A stretch of DNA of 64,000 nucleotides from Chryseobacterium flavum (GTDB lineage Bacteria; Bacteroidota; Bacteroidia; Flavobacteriales; Weeksellaceae), in contig NZ_QNUE01000005.1 of NCBI RefSeq assembly GCF_003385595.1, forward strand, positions 124,001 to 188,000, given 5' to 3'. Of the stretch, positions 45,430 to 53,515 are shown in pieces (the first letter of the stretch is position 1; every line of letters begins with the position of its first letter). Under the pieces are notes generated by a model. That model searched no databases, was not told where the DNA came from, and saw only the letters and a program-made list of their open reading frames with translations. The position numbers and the translations under genes were made by a program.

Positions 45430-46485
45430 TTATAACTCAATTACCTTTTCTCTTTTTGCACTTTCCAGGCAGGCATCAATGATTTTCATATTCTGAATAA
45501 TCTCTTTTCCCGGAGATGGTAAAGCATATCCAAATACAATGTGCTCATAAATCTGCTGATAATAATCCATGTAATTTCCTGCTTCACTGAAAGTCAGAGT
45601 TCTTTCTGTTTCGGAATGCTGATTCAAAAAGTTTAAAATGCCATCCGGCTCTTTCAAAGGTTGTGTCCATTCTTTTCCATATGTGGGAATTGCTCCGGCT
45701 ACCAGTTCATTTTCCTGATTATCCGTTCTTTCCTGCAGGAAAGTTCCCCGGTCTCCATGAATGGTATAGGCATAATGTCCTTCTTTGCTGAAAACAGAAG
45801 ATTTTAATCTTAACCTGAGATTATTTTTATAAAATAGTATGATCTCAAAATAATCATTGGCAAACGCTGCGCCTTTCATGGAAAATACATCTGCAAAAAG
45901 CTTTTCAGGATAACCGAAGTATTGGACTGCCTGGTCCACAAGATGGGCTCCCAGATCATGAAGCGATCCTGAACCAAGCTGATCCGGACTTTCTTTATGT
46001 TGTTTTCCGCTGGGAGTGGTACGGAATCTGTCAAAACGGATTTCAACCTCTTTAATATTTCCTAATTTTCCTTCAGCCAAAACTTTTTGAACCTGTAAAA
46101 AATCACGGTCAAATCTTCGGTTTTGATATACGCTCAGGAACAATCCTTTTTCTTCAGCCAGCTTTACCAGTTCTTCCGCCTCAGAAACATTTACTGTAAA
46201 AGGTTTTTCCACAACAATGTTTTTACCCGCTTCCAATGCTTTTTTGGCATACTCATAATGGGTCTGAACGGGAGTATTGATGATCACCAACTCTATATCT
46301 GCCTGCTGAAGCATTTCTTCCACAGAACGGTAAATAGTTGCTTCCGGATATTTCTCCTTAGATTCTTCCTTACTTCTTTCTACTACAGCAGAAATAAAAA
46401 ATCCAGGATGCTCCTTTAAAAAAGGGGCATGGAATACTTTACCACTCATTCCAAAGGCACAAAGCCCTGCTTTTACCAATTGCAT
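45430..46485 (-). CDS. Gfo/Idh/MocA family oxidoreductase
   Basis: 351 aa from the ATG at 46485. The N-terminal Rossmann fold is LVKAGLCAFGMSGKVFHAPF (G-x-x-G-x-x-G-like), and VIINTPVQTHYEYAKKALEAGK near 70, then VEKPFTVNVSEAEELV near 96, are the EKP motif of the family. The C-terminal domain (EVEIRFDRFRTTP, LGSGSLHDLGAHLVDQ) carries the conserved His of the active-site DLGAH. It would oxidise or reduce a sugar-like or related substrate with NAD(P)(H); the substrate is not predictable. It is monocistronic. Confidence 0.9.
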   Translation of the reverse strand: MQLVKAGLCAFGMSGKVFHAPFLKEHPGFFISAVVERSKEESKEKYPEATIYRSVEEMLQQADIELVIINTPVQTHYEYAKKALEAGKNIVVEKPFTVNVSEAEELVKLAEEKGLFLSVYQNRRFDRDFLQVQKVLAEGKLGNIKEVEIRFDRFRTTPSGKQHKESPDQLGSGSLHDLGAHLVDQAVQYFGYPEKLFADVFSMKGAAFANDYFEIILFYKNNLRLRLKSSVFSKEGHYAYTIHGDRGTFLQERTDNQENELVAGAIPTYGKEWTQPLKEPDGILNFLNQHSETERTLTFSEAGNYMDYYQQIYEHIVFGYALPSPGKEIIQNMKIIDACLESAKREKVIEL

Positions 46486-46580
46486 ATTATAATTTTTAAC
46501 AAATATATTCATAAAAAACCCGAGAATGCATACTTACCGCAACAATCACAACAATTCACAATACAAAGAACTATTATTAT

Positions 46581-46607
46581 GATAAAAATCATAAAATTAT
46601 TTTTATC
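46581..46607 (+). promoter_or_regulatory. Palindromic operator candidate upstream of the TonB receptor
   Basis: GATAAAAAT and ATTTTTATC form a perfect 9-9-9 inverted repeat (27 bp, 46581-46607). It covers the position where the -33 element would lie for the -7 box at 46625-46632. Size and A/T content resemble Fur-type operators (GATAATGATAATCATTATC), so an iron-responsive repressor site is plausible. Confidence 0.55.
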
Positions 46608-46624
46608 TATTCTAAACAAATACT

Positions 46625-46632
46625 TACATTTG
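46625..46632 (+). promoter_or_regulatory. -7 promoter element of the TonB receptor gene
   Basis: TACATTTG, perfect -7 element, 32 bases upstream of the start codon. Confidence 0.6.
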
Positions 46633-46664
46633 CGGCCTATTTAAAACTGTTCTACTTAAAAATA

Positions 46665-48956
46665 ATGAAAAGACAACTACTTTCCTTAGGCCTCCTGTTG
46701 GCCGCTGTTTCAGCCAGTTCACAGATGAAAAATGCGGAAGCAGATACAATCAGAACCCAAACTATTGAGGATATTAATCTTCATAAAACAGGAAATCCCA
46801 ATCAGGCAAAAGCTTTTTCAACAAAGTCAACCCTGACTGTAATGGAAAACCCACAGCCGATTGCTATTGTAACTCATGAAATTATTGAACAACAGCAGGC
46901 AAAACAACTAAGTGATGTTATACAAAATATAAATGGAATGTATATTACTTCCTCAAGAGGGAACTCACAGGATAGTTTTGGCGGACGTGGTTTCATTTTA
47001 GGAAATGATAATATTTTTAAGAATGGTTCAAGAGTAAACAGTGGAGTTTTTCCTGAAGTAAGCGGTCTTGAAAGAGTAGAAGTTTTAAAGGGAGCTAATG
47101 CCATGCTTTTTGGTAATACGGCAGCGGGTGGTGTTATCAATATGATTACAAAAAAGCCTAAATTCAATTTTGGAGGAAGCATAGGATTAAACGGCGGAAG
47201 CTGGAATTCTTATAAACCAACAGTTGATATTTATGGACCTTTATCTAAAAATATTGCTTTCAGGATAAACGGAGCCTATGAGCATGCTGAAAGTTTCAGA
47301 GATGTTGTAGAATCTGAAAAGTATTACTTCAACCCTTCGTTTTTATTTAATTTAAGTGATAAATCCCAATTAATTGTTGAGGCAGATTATCTTAAAACGG
47401 ATTTTACCCCGGATTTCGGGATTGGATCTATTACAGAAAAAGACCAAAGCTACAGATTGAATGATACTGTTTCCAGAAATACCTTTTTCGGAACCAACTG
47501 GCAGTATCAAAATGTACAGCAAGCCTCTACAAATGTAACTTTTAATCACCAGTTTAACGAAAGATGGTCTTTAAATGCTAACGTTTCCTATCAAAACTAT
47601 ACGAAGGATTATTTCTCTTCTGAAAGAGTACAATGGATCTATGACACCAAAGATAAAACTGTAGATCCTAACAGATTATCCTGGAAAAGACCATTTGGCA
47701 GAACTTATAATGAACAAAACTATACTTCTGCACAAGTAAACATTAATGGTGAATTCAATACCGGAAAAATCAACCATAAGGTATTATTTGGTTCAGATGC
47801 AGATTATAGCCAGGCAGATGCTTATGCTTATACTGTTACAGATCCAAAAAACCTTCTTTATTTAGATGATCCTTCAACATGGGGAAATATTGATATGCCA
47901 AATTCTGTCCTTAATACAAGAAACAGAATCAATACAAGAAGAATCGGGATCTATGCACAGGATTTTATCAGTTTAACAAAACAACTAAAAGTAATTGCCG
48001 GATTAAGATGGTCTTATATAGAAAATATGCCGACATTGACTACCCGTTTTGCTGCAAATGAGAAGTTCGAAGTAGCAAATTCTTCGACTTCTGACCATGC
48101 GTTTTCTCCAAAAGTAGGGTTGGTTTACGCTCCGAACGAAAACCTTTCGGTGTTTGCAACGTATACTAATTCGTTTGTTTCAAATGCAGGATATACTTCA
48201 GATCAATTTGGAACAGTAAATACCAATCAATCTGCTACGGAAATTCAAAATCAGTTAACCAATTTATCAAAACAAAGCATAAAACCCTCAACTGTAGATC
48301 AATACGAAATTGGTATTAAAAAGAATTTCTGGAATAATGCTTTAGCAGTTAACTTAACAGCTTACCAGATCAGGTACAACAATTATTATCAGACCTATTG
48401 GTTCATTCCTGCTGCTACACCCAATGCAGCACCGGTAAATTCAACAGATACCAATCTTAAAGAATTTGCAGGAAATATGAGAAGCCGTGGAGTGGAGTTG
48501 GATATTACAGGAAATCCAACAGAAAACTTATCAATAATCGGAGGTTTTTCTTATAACAATTCTGTTTATATCGACACTCCTGAAAAGGGATATATTGAAA
48601 ACCAAAGATTGGTAAGGACACCAGCTACAACAGCGAATGCTTCCGTTTTCTATAAATTTACAAACTATGTAAAAGGGTTAAAAATCGGAGCTGGAATTTA
48701 TTACATTGGAGACAGAATCGCCGGGTGGAATGATACAAAATCTACAAACACAAGCAGAAACAATGTGAGCAGAATGTTTGATCTAAAAGATTATACCACT
48801 GTTTCTGTATCTGTAGGCTACGAATGGAAAAACTTCTCTATCCAGGGGAAAGTCGGAAACCTGTTTGATGTTGTGAATTATAATGTACATGAAAATTACT
48901 CAGTGAACCCGATTACCCCAAGAAACTATTATTTTACCCTGACTTATAAACTTTAG
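46665..48956 (+). CDS. TonB-dependent siderophore receptor
   Basis: 763 aa. The signal peptide is MKRQLLSLGLLLAAVSASSQ. There is no N-terminal carboxypeptidase-like domain; the plug starts near TLTVMENPQPIAIVTHEII. GRGFILGNDNIFKNGSRV and ERVEVLKGANAMLFGNTAAG are the plug's conserved signatures of siderophore receptors. A 22-strand barrel follows to the C-terminal YYFTLTYKL. The neighbouring PepSY protein and the candidate operator support iron uptake. The siderophore is not predictable. Confidence 0.92.
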   Translation: MKRQLLSLGLLLAAVSASSQMKNAEADTIRTQTIEDINLHKTGNPNQAKAFSTKSTLTVMENPQPIAIVTHEIIEQQQAKQLSDVIQNINGMYITSSRGNSQDSFGGRGFILGNDNIFKNGSRVNSGVFPEVSGLERVEVLKGANAMLFGNTAAGGVINMITKKPKFNFGGSIGLNGGSWNSYKPTVDIYGPLSKNIAFRINGAYEHAESFRDVVESEKYYFNPSFLFNLSDKSQLIVEADYLKTDFTPDFGIGSITEKDQSYRLNDTVSRNTFFGTNWQYQNVQQASTNVTFNHQFNERWSLNANVSYQNYTKDYFSSERVQWIYDTKDKTVDPNRLSWKRPFGRTYNEQNYTSAQVNINGEFNTGKINHKVLFGSDADYSQADAYAYTVTDPKNLLYLDDPSTWGNIDMPNSVLNTRNRINTRRIGIYAQDFISLTKQLKVIAGLRWSYIENMPTLTTRFAANEKFEVANSSTSDHAFSPKVGLVYAPNENLSVFATYTNSFVSNAGYTSDQFGTVNTNQSATEIQNQLTNLSKQSIKPSTVDQYEIGIKKNFWNNALAVNLTAYQIRYNNYYQTYWFIPAATPNAAPVNSTDTNLKEFAGNMRSRGVELDITGNPTENLSIIGGFSYNNSVYIDTPEKGYIENQRLVRTPATTANASVFYKFTNYVKGLKIGAGIYYIGDRIAGWNDTKSTNTSRNNVSRMFDLKDYTTVSVSVGYEWKNFSIQGKVGNLFDVVNYNVHENYSVNPITPRNYYFTLTYKL

Positions 48957-48978
48957 AATTAAATAATAATTTATCAAT

Positions 48979-49014
48979 AAAAGTGGAAGTTGCATTTTTG
49001 CAGTTTCCACTTTT
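48979..49014 (+). terminator. Hairpin after the TonB receptor gene
   Basis: AAAAGTGGAA / TTCCACTTTT, 10 bp plus an inner 4-bp segment after two mismatches, then AAAATTT. It may attenuate rather than stop transcription into the PepSY gene. Confidence 0.6.
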
Positions 49015-49039
49015 AAAATTTAAAAACAAACAACTAGAT

Positions 49040-49555
49040 ATGGATAAGATTAAAGACACAAGAAGTTTTATGAGAGTCACGCACCGTTATCTCGGATACT
49101 TTCTGGCAGGGATTATGACTGTGTATGCATTAAGTGGAATTCTGCTTGTATACAGGGACACTGACTTTCTGAAAAAAGAGAAAAAGTATGACAAGACAGT
49201 TGCAGCACACCTTTCAGAAAAAGAACTGGGAAAGGAATTAAAAATCAAGGGGCTTGAAATTGAGAAAACAGAAGGAAATATTCAGCATTTCAAACAGGGA
49301 ACATATGATTCTGCTACCGGTAAAGCGCTATATACTAAAAAAGAGCTGCCATTTGCTTTGGATAAAATGGTGAAATTACACAAATCCCAATCCAAAGATG
49401 CCATTTCACCATTAAGCGTCTTTTTTGGTGTGTCACTTTTGTTTTTTGTTATTTCAAGTTTCTGGATGTTCAATCCAAAGACAAAAGCATTTAAACGCGG
49501 AATTAAATTTACTATTGCCGGATTAATCATTTCAGTTATTCTTTTACTTATTTAA
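49040..49555 (+). CDS. PepSY-associated membrane protein
   Basis: 171 aa from the ATG at 49040. FMRVTHRYLGYFLAGIMTVY holds the first transmembrane helix with the conserved His-Arg start of PepSY-TM proteins, then ALSGILLVYRD. A short soluble section precedes two C-terminal helices (SPLSVFFGVSLLFFVISSFW and GLIISVILLLI). It is shorter than the full PepSY ferric-reductase-like proteins. Located 84 bp behind a TonB siderophore receptor, it probably supports iron release or reduction; this is inference from position. Confidence 0.8.
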   Translation: MDKIKDTRSFMRVTHRYLGYFLAGIMTVYALSGILLVYRDTDFLKKEKKYDKTVAAHLSEKELGKELKIKGLEIEKTEGNIQHFKQGTYDSATGKALYTKKELPFALDKMVKLHKSQSKDAISPLSVFFGVSLLFFVISSFWMFNPKTKAFKRGIKFTIAGLIISVILLLI

Positions 49556-49790
49556 GTAAAAAAAATTAACAACCCATTCCATAATATTAAATTATTTTGT
49601 TTTATATAATTATTTTATTGTTTTATCAAATTATAGAATTAGCATTAATTGTGTTAAAAAAATAAATTATATCTTCTTGATATTCTTAACATTATTTTTG
49701 AAAAATTATCTAAAATTAAGAGTCTGGCACATTTATTGTTTTTTCTATAATTCGTGAATAATAAACATTTAATTATTAAAATAATAAATT

Positions 49791-50381
49791 ATGAAAAAAC
49801 TTATTTTAACAGGAATATTAGCCGTAGCAGGTTTGACAGCAACTGCAAATGCTCAGATTCAGAAAGGTAATTGGATGGTAGGTGGTAACCTTGCAGGCGC
49901 TAATTTTGGCCTGAATAAAGGTGGTGGTTATGATTTTAATATCCAGCCAAAAGGAGCTTATTTTATTGAGGACAACATAGCAGTAGGAGGTTATGTAGAT
50001 TTAGGCTTTAAAGGAGCTAAAGATGCGCCAACTACTTTTACATACAACGTAGGAGCATTAGGACGTTACTATCTTAATCCGGGAGAACAGGGAGTAAATA
50101 ACCTGTTACACCACGGAAGATGGTTCCTTGAAGGTAACGTGGGAGTTGGAGGAACTTCAATTTCCAAAGGAGGATCTTCTTCCAACGGTCTTAACTTCGG
50201 ATTTGGTCCTGGTTATTCTTACTTCATTACTCCAAACATAGGGTTAGAAGGGTTAGTGAAATATGATGCTAACGCAGGATTCGGTAGCGGAGGGTATACA
50301 AACAAAATTACTTTTGGTTTAGGTTTCCAGATTTATTTACCAACATCTAAGGCTAAACAAATCATTAACGACGTTAAGTAA
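49791..50381 (+). CDS. Outer-membrane beta-barrel protein
   Basis: 196 aa. The signal peptide MKKLILTGILAVAGLTATANA is followed by eight or so amphipathic strands (WMVGGNLAGANFGL, AYFIEDNIAVGGYVDLGF, FNYGALGRYYLNP, NGLNFGFGPGYSYFITPNIG, KITFGLGFQIYLPTSK), the pattern of OMP_b-brl porin-like proteins. The role could be structural or adhesive; no motif identifies it. It is monocistronic with an exceptionally strong terminator. Confidence 0.85.
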   Translation: MKKLILTGILAVAGLTATANAQIQKGNWMVGGNLAGANFGLNKGGGYDFNIQPKGAYFIEDNIAVGGYVDLGFKGAKDAPTTFTYNVGALGRYYLNPGEQGVNNLLHHGRWFLEGNVGVGGTSISKGGSSSNGLNFGFGPGYSYFITPNIGLEGLVKYDANAGFGSGGYTNKITFGLGFQIYLPTSKAKQIINDVK

Positions 50382-50407
50382 TCATTGAAAATACTTATAA
50401 AAAAATG

Positions 50408-50438
50408 AAAGCGCCCCGGATTTGATCCGGGGCGCTTT
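50408..50438. terminator. Strong bidirectional terminator
   Basis: AAAGCGCCCCGGA / TCCGGGGCGCTTT, 13-bp perfect and GC-rich, loop TTTGA. It separates the beta-barrel gene from the converging peroxiredoxin gene. Confidence 0.92.
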
Positions 50439-50477
50439 TCGTACAAATTAAAACTAAACTATAAAAAATCAAATAAA

Positions 50478-51113
50478 TCATGTATTAGGCTGTGGGGTAT
50501 ATCGTAAATACGGCTTTATTTCTGTTACCCCTTTGGGAAATATTTTCTTGGCATCCTCTGTGGAGACAGCGGGAGGAACAATAACATCTTCTCCGTTTTC
50601 CCAGTTAACAGGTGTAGCAATATTATGAGAATCTACTAACTGTAAAGAATCCAGTACCCTTAAAATTTCATTAAAGTTCCTTCCGGTTGATGCCGGATAC
50701 GTAATGATCAGCCGTACTTTTTTAGAGGGATCAATAATAAGCAGTGAACGCACAGTTGCCGTCGTGGAAGCATTGGGATGTATAAAATCATAGAGTTCTG
50801 AGATCTTCCTGTCTTTATCTGCAATGATCGGAAAACTGACCTCCGTATTCTGGGTCTCATTAATATCCCGGATCCATTCCTGATGATCTTCCACCTCATC
50901 TACACTCAATGCAATCACCTTGGTACTTCTTTGAGCAAACTCAGACTGTAATCTGGAGGTAAATCCCAATTCAGTAGTACAAACCGGAGTAAAGTCTGCC
51001 GGATGAGAAAATAAAATTCCCCAGGAATCTCCCAGATAATCATAAAAATTAATATTACCCAGTGAAGTGAGAGCCTGGAAGTTAGGTGCGGTATCTCCTA
51101 TTTTAATTGACAT
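50478..51113 (-). CDS. Peroxiredoxin, 1-Cys (Prx6) type
   Basis: 211 aa. The catalytic motif FSHPADFTPVCTTELGFTSR is near residue 33, with the peroxidatic Cys in PVCTTE. No resolving Cys is visible in the remainder. The C-terminal domain (LRVLDSLQLVDSHNIATPVNW and later IIPKG-like KKIFPKGVTE) is that of Prx6. It reduces hydroperoxides in the cytosol. The promoter carries a near-perfect palindrome (51130-51150), suggesting regulation by a repressor or activator. Confidence 0.92.
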   Translation of the reverse strand: MSIKIGDTAPNFQALTSLGNINFYDYLGDSWGILFSHPADFTPVCTTELGFTSRLQSEFAQRSTKVIALSVDEVEDHQEWIRDINETQNTEVSFPIIADKDRKISELYDFIHPNASTTATVRSLLIIDPSKKVRLIITYPASTGRNFNEILRVLDSLQLVDSHNIATPVNWENGEDVIVPPAVSTEDAKKIFPKGVTEIKPYLRYTPQPNT

Positions 51114-51129
51114 AATATTCCGCTTTGTT

Positions 51130-51150
51130 AGTCTACAAATTTAGTAGACT
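51130..51150 (-). promoter_or_regulatory. Palindrome overlapping the peroxiredoxin -7 box
   Basis: AGTCTAC (51130-51136), AAATTTA, GTAGACT (51144-51150): a perfect 7-7-7 inverted repeat that contains the -7 box (CAAATTTA on the + strand, 51136-51143, i.e. TAAATTTG on the - strand). A bound repressor would block this promoter directly. Confidence 0.55.
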
Positions 51151-51165
51151 TTTTGAAACCAGCAA
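51136..51165 (-). promoter_or_regulatory. Promoter of the peroxiredoxin gene
   Basis: On the - strand TTG (51163-51165), 19-nt spacer, TAAATTTG (51136-51143); 22 bases upstream of the start codon. A perfect Bacteroidota promoter. Confidence 0.8.
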
Positions 51166-51208
51166 AATTTTTCTTTAAAATTTATATCTTTATTAAAAAA
51201 ATTCATTC

Positions 51209-52093
51209 ATGCAGAAAACCGGTCTCAGCTATATAGACGTTGTTTACAAGGTATTGGAAAATTGGTACCTGACCTTTGCCGAGCTTACTCCAAAACTCAT
51301 TGTCGGGATTTTAGTATTTACATTCTTTCTGATTACAAGTAAATATCTAAGCAAGATTGCTGTAAAATTATTCCATCGTTTCTTTCCGAAAAGCAAAAAA
51401 GAGAGCTCTTTAGTGACTTTAATAGGTGTATTCAGGTTCCTGATCATGCTTATGGGGACTTTCATTTCACTGGAAATTATGGGATTTAGCGGATTTCTTT
51501 GGAAATTCATCGGGAGTCTGGGGGTTGCCGGGGTTATTGCCGGAGTGGCACTAAAAGACCTGGTTTCAAGTATTTTTTCCGGAATGCTCATTGGTATTGA
51601 TAAGGCTTTTAAAGTAGGTGATTATATTACGATCGGAACACATTCGGGGACCGTACAGGAAATTGGTTTTCTAACGACAAAGATTCTCACGGATGACGGG
51701 AAAAAGGCTTACATTCCCAATCAAGTAGTCTTCAATGCTCCTTTCTATAATATTACAGCCTCACCACAGCGAAGGATCATTCTAAATTTTGAGATCCCTG
51801 CTGATGAAGATGTAAGCAAGGCCCAAAAAGGGATTCTTGATGTGGTTAAAAACCTTGATAATGTGGATAAATTAGATACCATAGAAGTTATTTTCACAGA
51901 TTTAAAACAAGGTATATTCAATCTTCAGGTAAAATTCTGGATAAAAATTGGTGCCAATATGCTTCAGGTGAAAAGTAAAGCTTATCTGAGTATTAAGGAA
52001 CGTCTGGATACGGATAAAATCCAGCTGGTTACTCCTACAAGCATCAGTATTACCAATGGTGAAAGTAATTCCACTGACATTCAGGATAAATAA
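51209..52093 (+). CDS. Small-conductance mechanosensitive channel, MscS family
   Basis: 294 aa. Three transmembrane helices (about residues 25-45, 65-90 and 98-125) and a soluble domain. GVAGVIAGVALKDLVSSIFSG near residue 103 is the pore-lining TM3, and KVGDYITIGTHSGTVQEIGF near 138 is the beta domain. Length and order match short MscS proteins. It opens on hypo-osmotic stress to release solutes. It is divergent from the peroxiredoxin gene. Confidence 0.92.
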   Translation: MQKTGLSYIDVVYKVLENWYLTFAELTPKLIVGILVFTFFLITSKYLSKIAVKLFHRFFPKSKKESSLVTLIGVFRFLIMLMGTFISLEIMGFSGFLWKFIGSLGVAGVIAGVALKDLVSSIFSGMLIGIDKAFKVGDYITIGTHSGTVQEIGFLTTKILTDDGKKAYIPNQVVFNAPFYNITASPQRRIILNFEIPADEDVSKAQKGILDVVKNLDNVDKLDTIEVIFTDLKQGIFNLQVKFWIKIGANMLQVKSKAYLSIKERLDTDKIQLVTPTSISITNGESNSTDIQDK

Positions 52094-52146
52094 AGCTTGC
52101 AGATTTCAAAGAACATAACTGCTTTTACAGACATCTGCCAAAATAA

Positions 52147-52180
52147 AAACCCACTCCTATTTGAAGTGGGTTTATTTATT
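52147..52180. terminator. Terminator between mscS and sucC
   Basis: AAACCCACT / AGTGGGTTT, 9-bp stem with loop CCTATTTGA, then ATTTATTT; on the other strand TTTTTATTT follows. Bidirectional for two converging genes. Confidence 0.85.
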
Positions 52181-52194
52181 TGAAAAATTTCAGA

Positions 52195-53385
52195 TTATGC
52201 TAAAACTTCTTTCACTTTGTTTGCTGCTTCTTCCAAAGTAATTGCAGAATGTACCGGAAGTCCGGACTCATCAATTAATTTTTTAGCTTCTACAGCATTA
52301 GTTCCCTGCAATCTTACGATCAATGGAACCGGAAGGCTACCCATTGCTTTATAAGCATCTACAACTCCCTGAGCAACTCTGTCACATCTTACAATACCTC
52401 CGAAAATGTTGATCAAAATAGCTTTTACATTCGGATCTCTCAAAATGATTCCGAAAGCTGTCTGTACTCTCTGAGCATCTGCAGTACCACCCACGTCAAG
52501 GAAGTTTGCCGGGTTACCACCTGATAATTTGATAATATCCATTGTTGCCATTGCAAGACCGGCTCCGTTTACCATACAAGCAACGTTACCATCCAGTTTT
52601 ACGAAGTTAAGACCAGCTTCACCAGCTTCAACATCCATTGGATCTTCCTCTCTAGTATCTCTAAGCTCTGCTAAATCTTTGTGACGGAACAATGAGTTGT
52701 CATCTAAAGTTACTTTAGCATCTACAGCGATAATTTTATTATCAGAAGTTTTCAACACAGGATTGATTTCGAAAAGAGATGCATCGATACCAACATAAGC
52801 GTTGTAAAGATTTGTGATGAATTTTGTAAATTCTTTGAATGCATTCCCTTCTAGTCCAAGGTTGAAAGCAATTTTTCTAGCCTGGAAACCTTGTAATCCT
52901 AAAGCAGGATCAATTGTTTCTTTGTGGATTAAGTGAGGAGTAACTTCAGCTACATGCTCAATATCCATTCCTCCTTCTGTAGAATAAACTACTGTATTTT
53001 TACCTTGAGCTCTGTCTAAAAGAATAGATACATAAAATTCTTTTGTTTCAGACTCACCCGGATAATATACATCCTCTGCAACCAAAACAGAATTTACTTT
53101 TTTACCCTCAGCAGAAGTTTGTGGAGTTACCAGCTGCATTCCGATGATGTTCTGAGCGTTTTCTTTAAGTTTATCCATGTTTGGAGAGAACTTTACACCA
53201 CCACCTTTACCACGGCCACCTGCGTGGATCTGTGCTTTTACCACCCATCCCTGAGCGCCGGTTTCAGCAGTTAGTTTTTCTGCAGCAGCTACAGCTTCAT
53301 CTACGTTATTTGCTACGAAACCACGTTGGATAGCTACTCCGTACTTTGATAAAATCTCTTTTGATTGATACTCGTGAAGATTCAT
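52195..53385 (-). CDS. sucC: Succinate-CoA ligase (ADP-forming), beta subunit
   Basis: TCA cycle enzyme subunit binding ATP or ADP and CoA. 396 aa. MNLHEYQSKEILSKYGVA is the invariant N-terminus of the ATP-grasp domain; VKAQIHAGGRGKGGGVKF near 50 is the nucleotide-binding segment. GAGLAMATMDIIKLSGGNPANF-type CoA-binding sequence is near 283, and NIFGGIVRCDRVAQGVVDAY near 328 closes the domain. The alpha subunit gene sucD is not adjacent in this window. Confidence 0.96.
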   Translation of the reverse strand: MNLHEYQSKEILSKYGVAIQRGFVANNVDEAVAAAEKLTAETGAQGWVVKAQIHAGGRGKGGGVKFSPNMDKLKENAQNIIGMQLVTPQTSAEGKKVNSVLVAEDVYYPGESETKEFYVSILLDRAQGKNTVVYSTEGGMDIEHVAEVTPHLIHKETIDPALGLQGFQARKIAFNLGLEGNAFKEFTKFITNLYNAYVGIDASLFEINPVLKTSDNKIIAVDAKVTLDDNSLFRHKDLAELRDTREEDPMDVEAGEAGLNFVKLDGNVACMVNGAGLAMATMDIIKLSGGNPANFLDVGGTADAQRVQTAFGIILRDPNVKAILINIFGGIVRCDRVAQGVVDAYKAMGSLPVPLIVRLQGTNAVEAKKLIDESGLPVHSAITLEEAANKVKEVLA

Positions 53386-53515
53386 ATTATTTTTATTATT
53401 TTATTTTAATATTTAAAGGTTGACAAATTTACTAAAAAGACACGGAAGTTCAAGATTCTTCGTTCAAAAATTAAGATGAACTGCCTTGATTTTTGACATG
53501 TCCGTATAATTCTCT

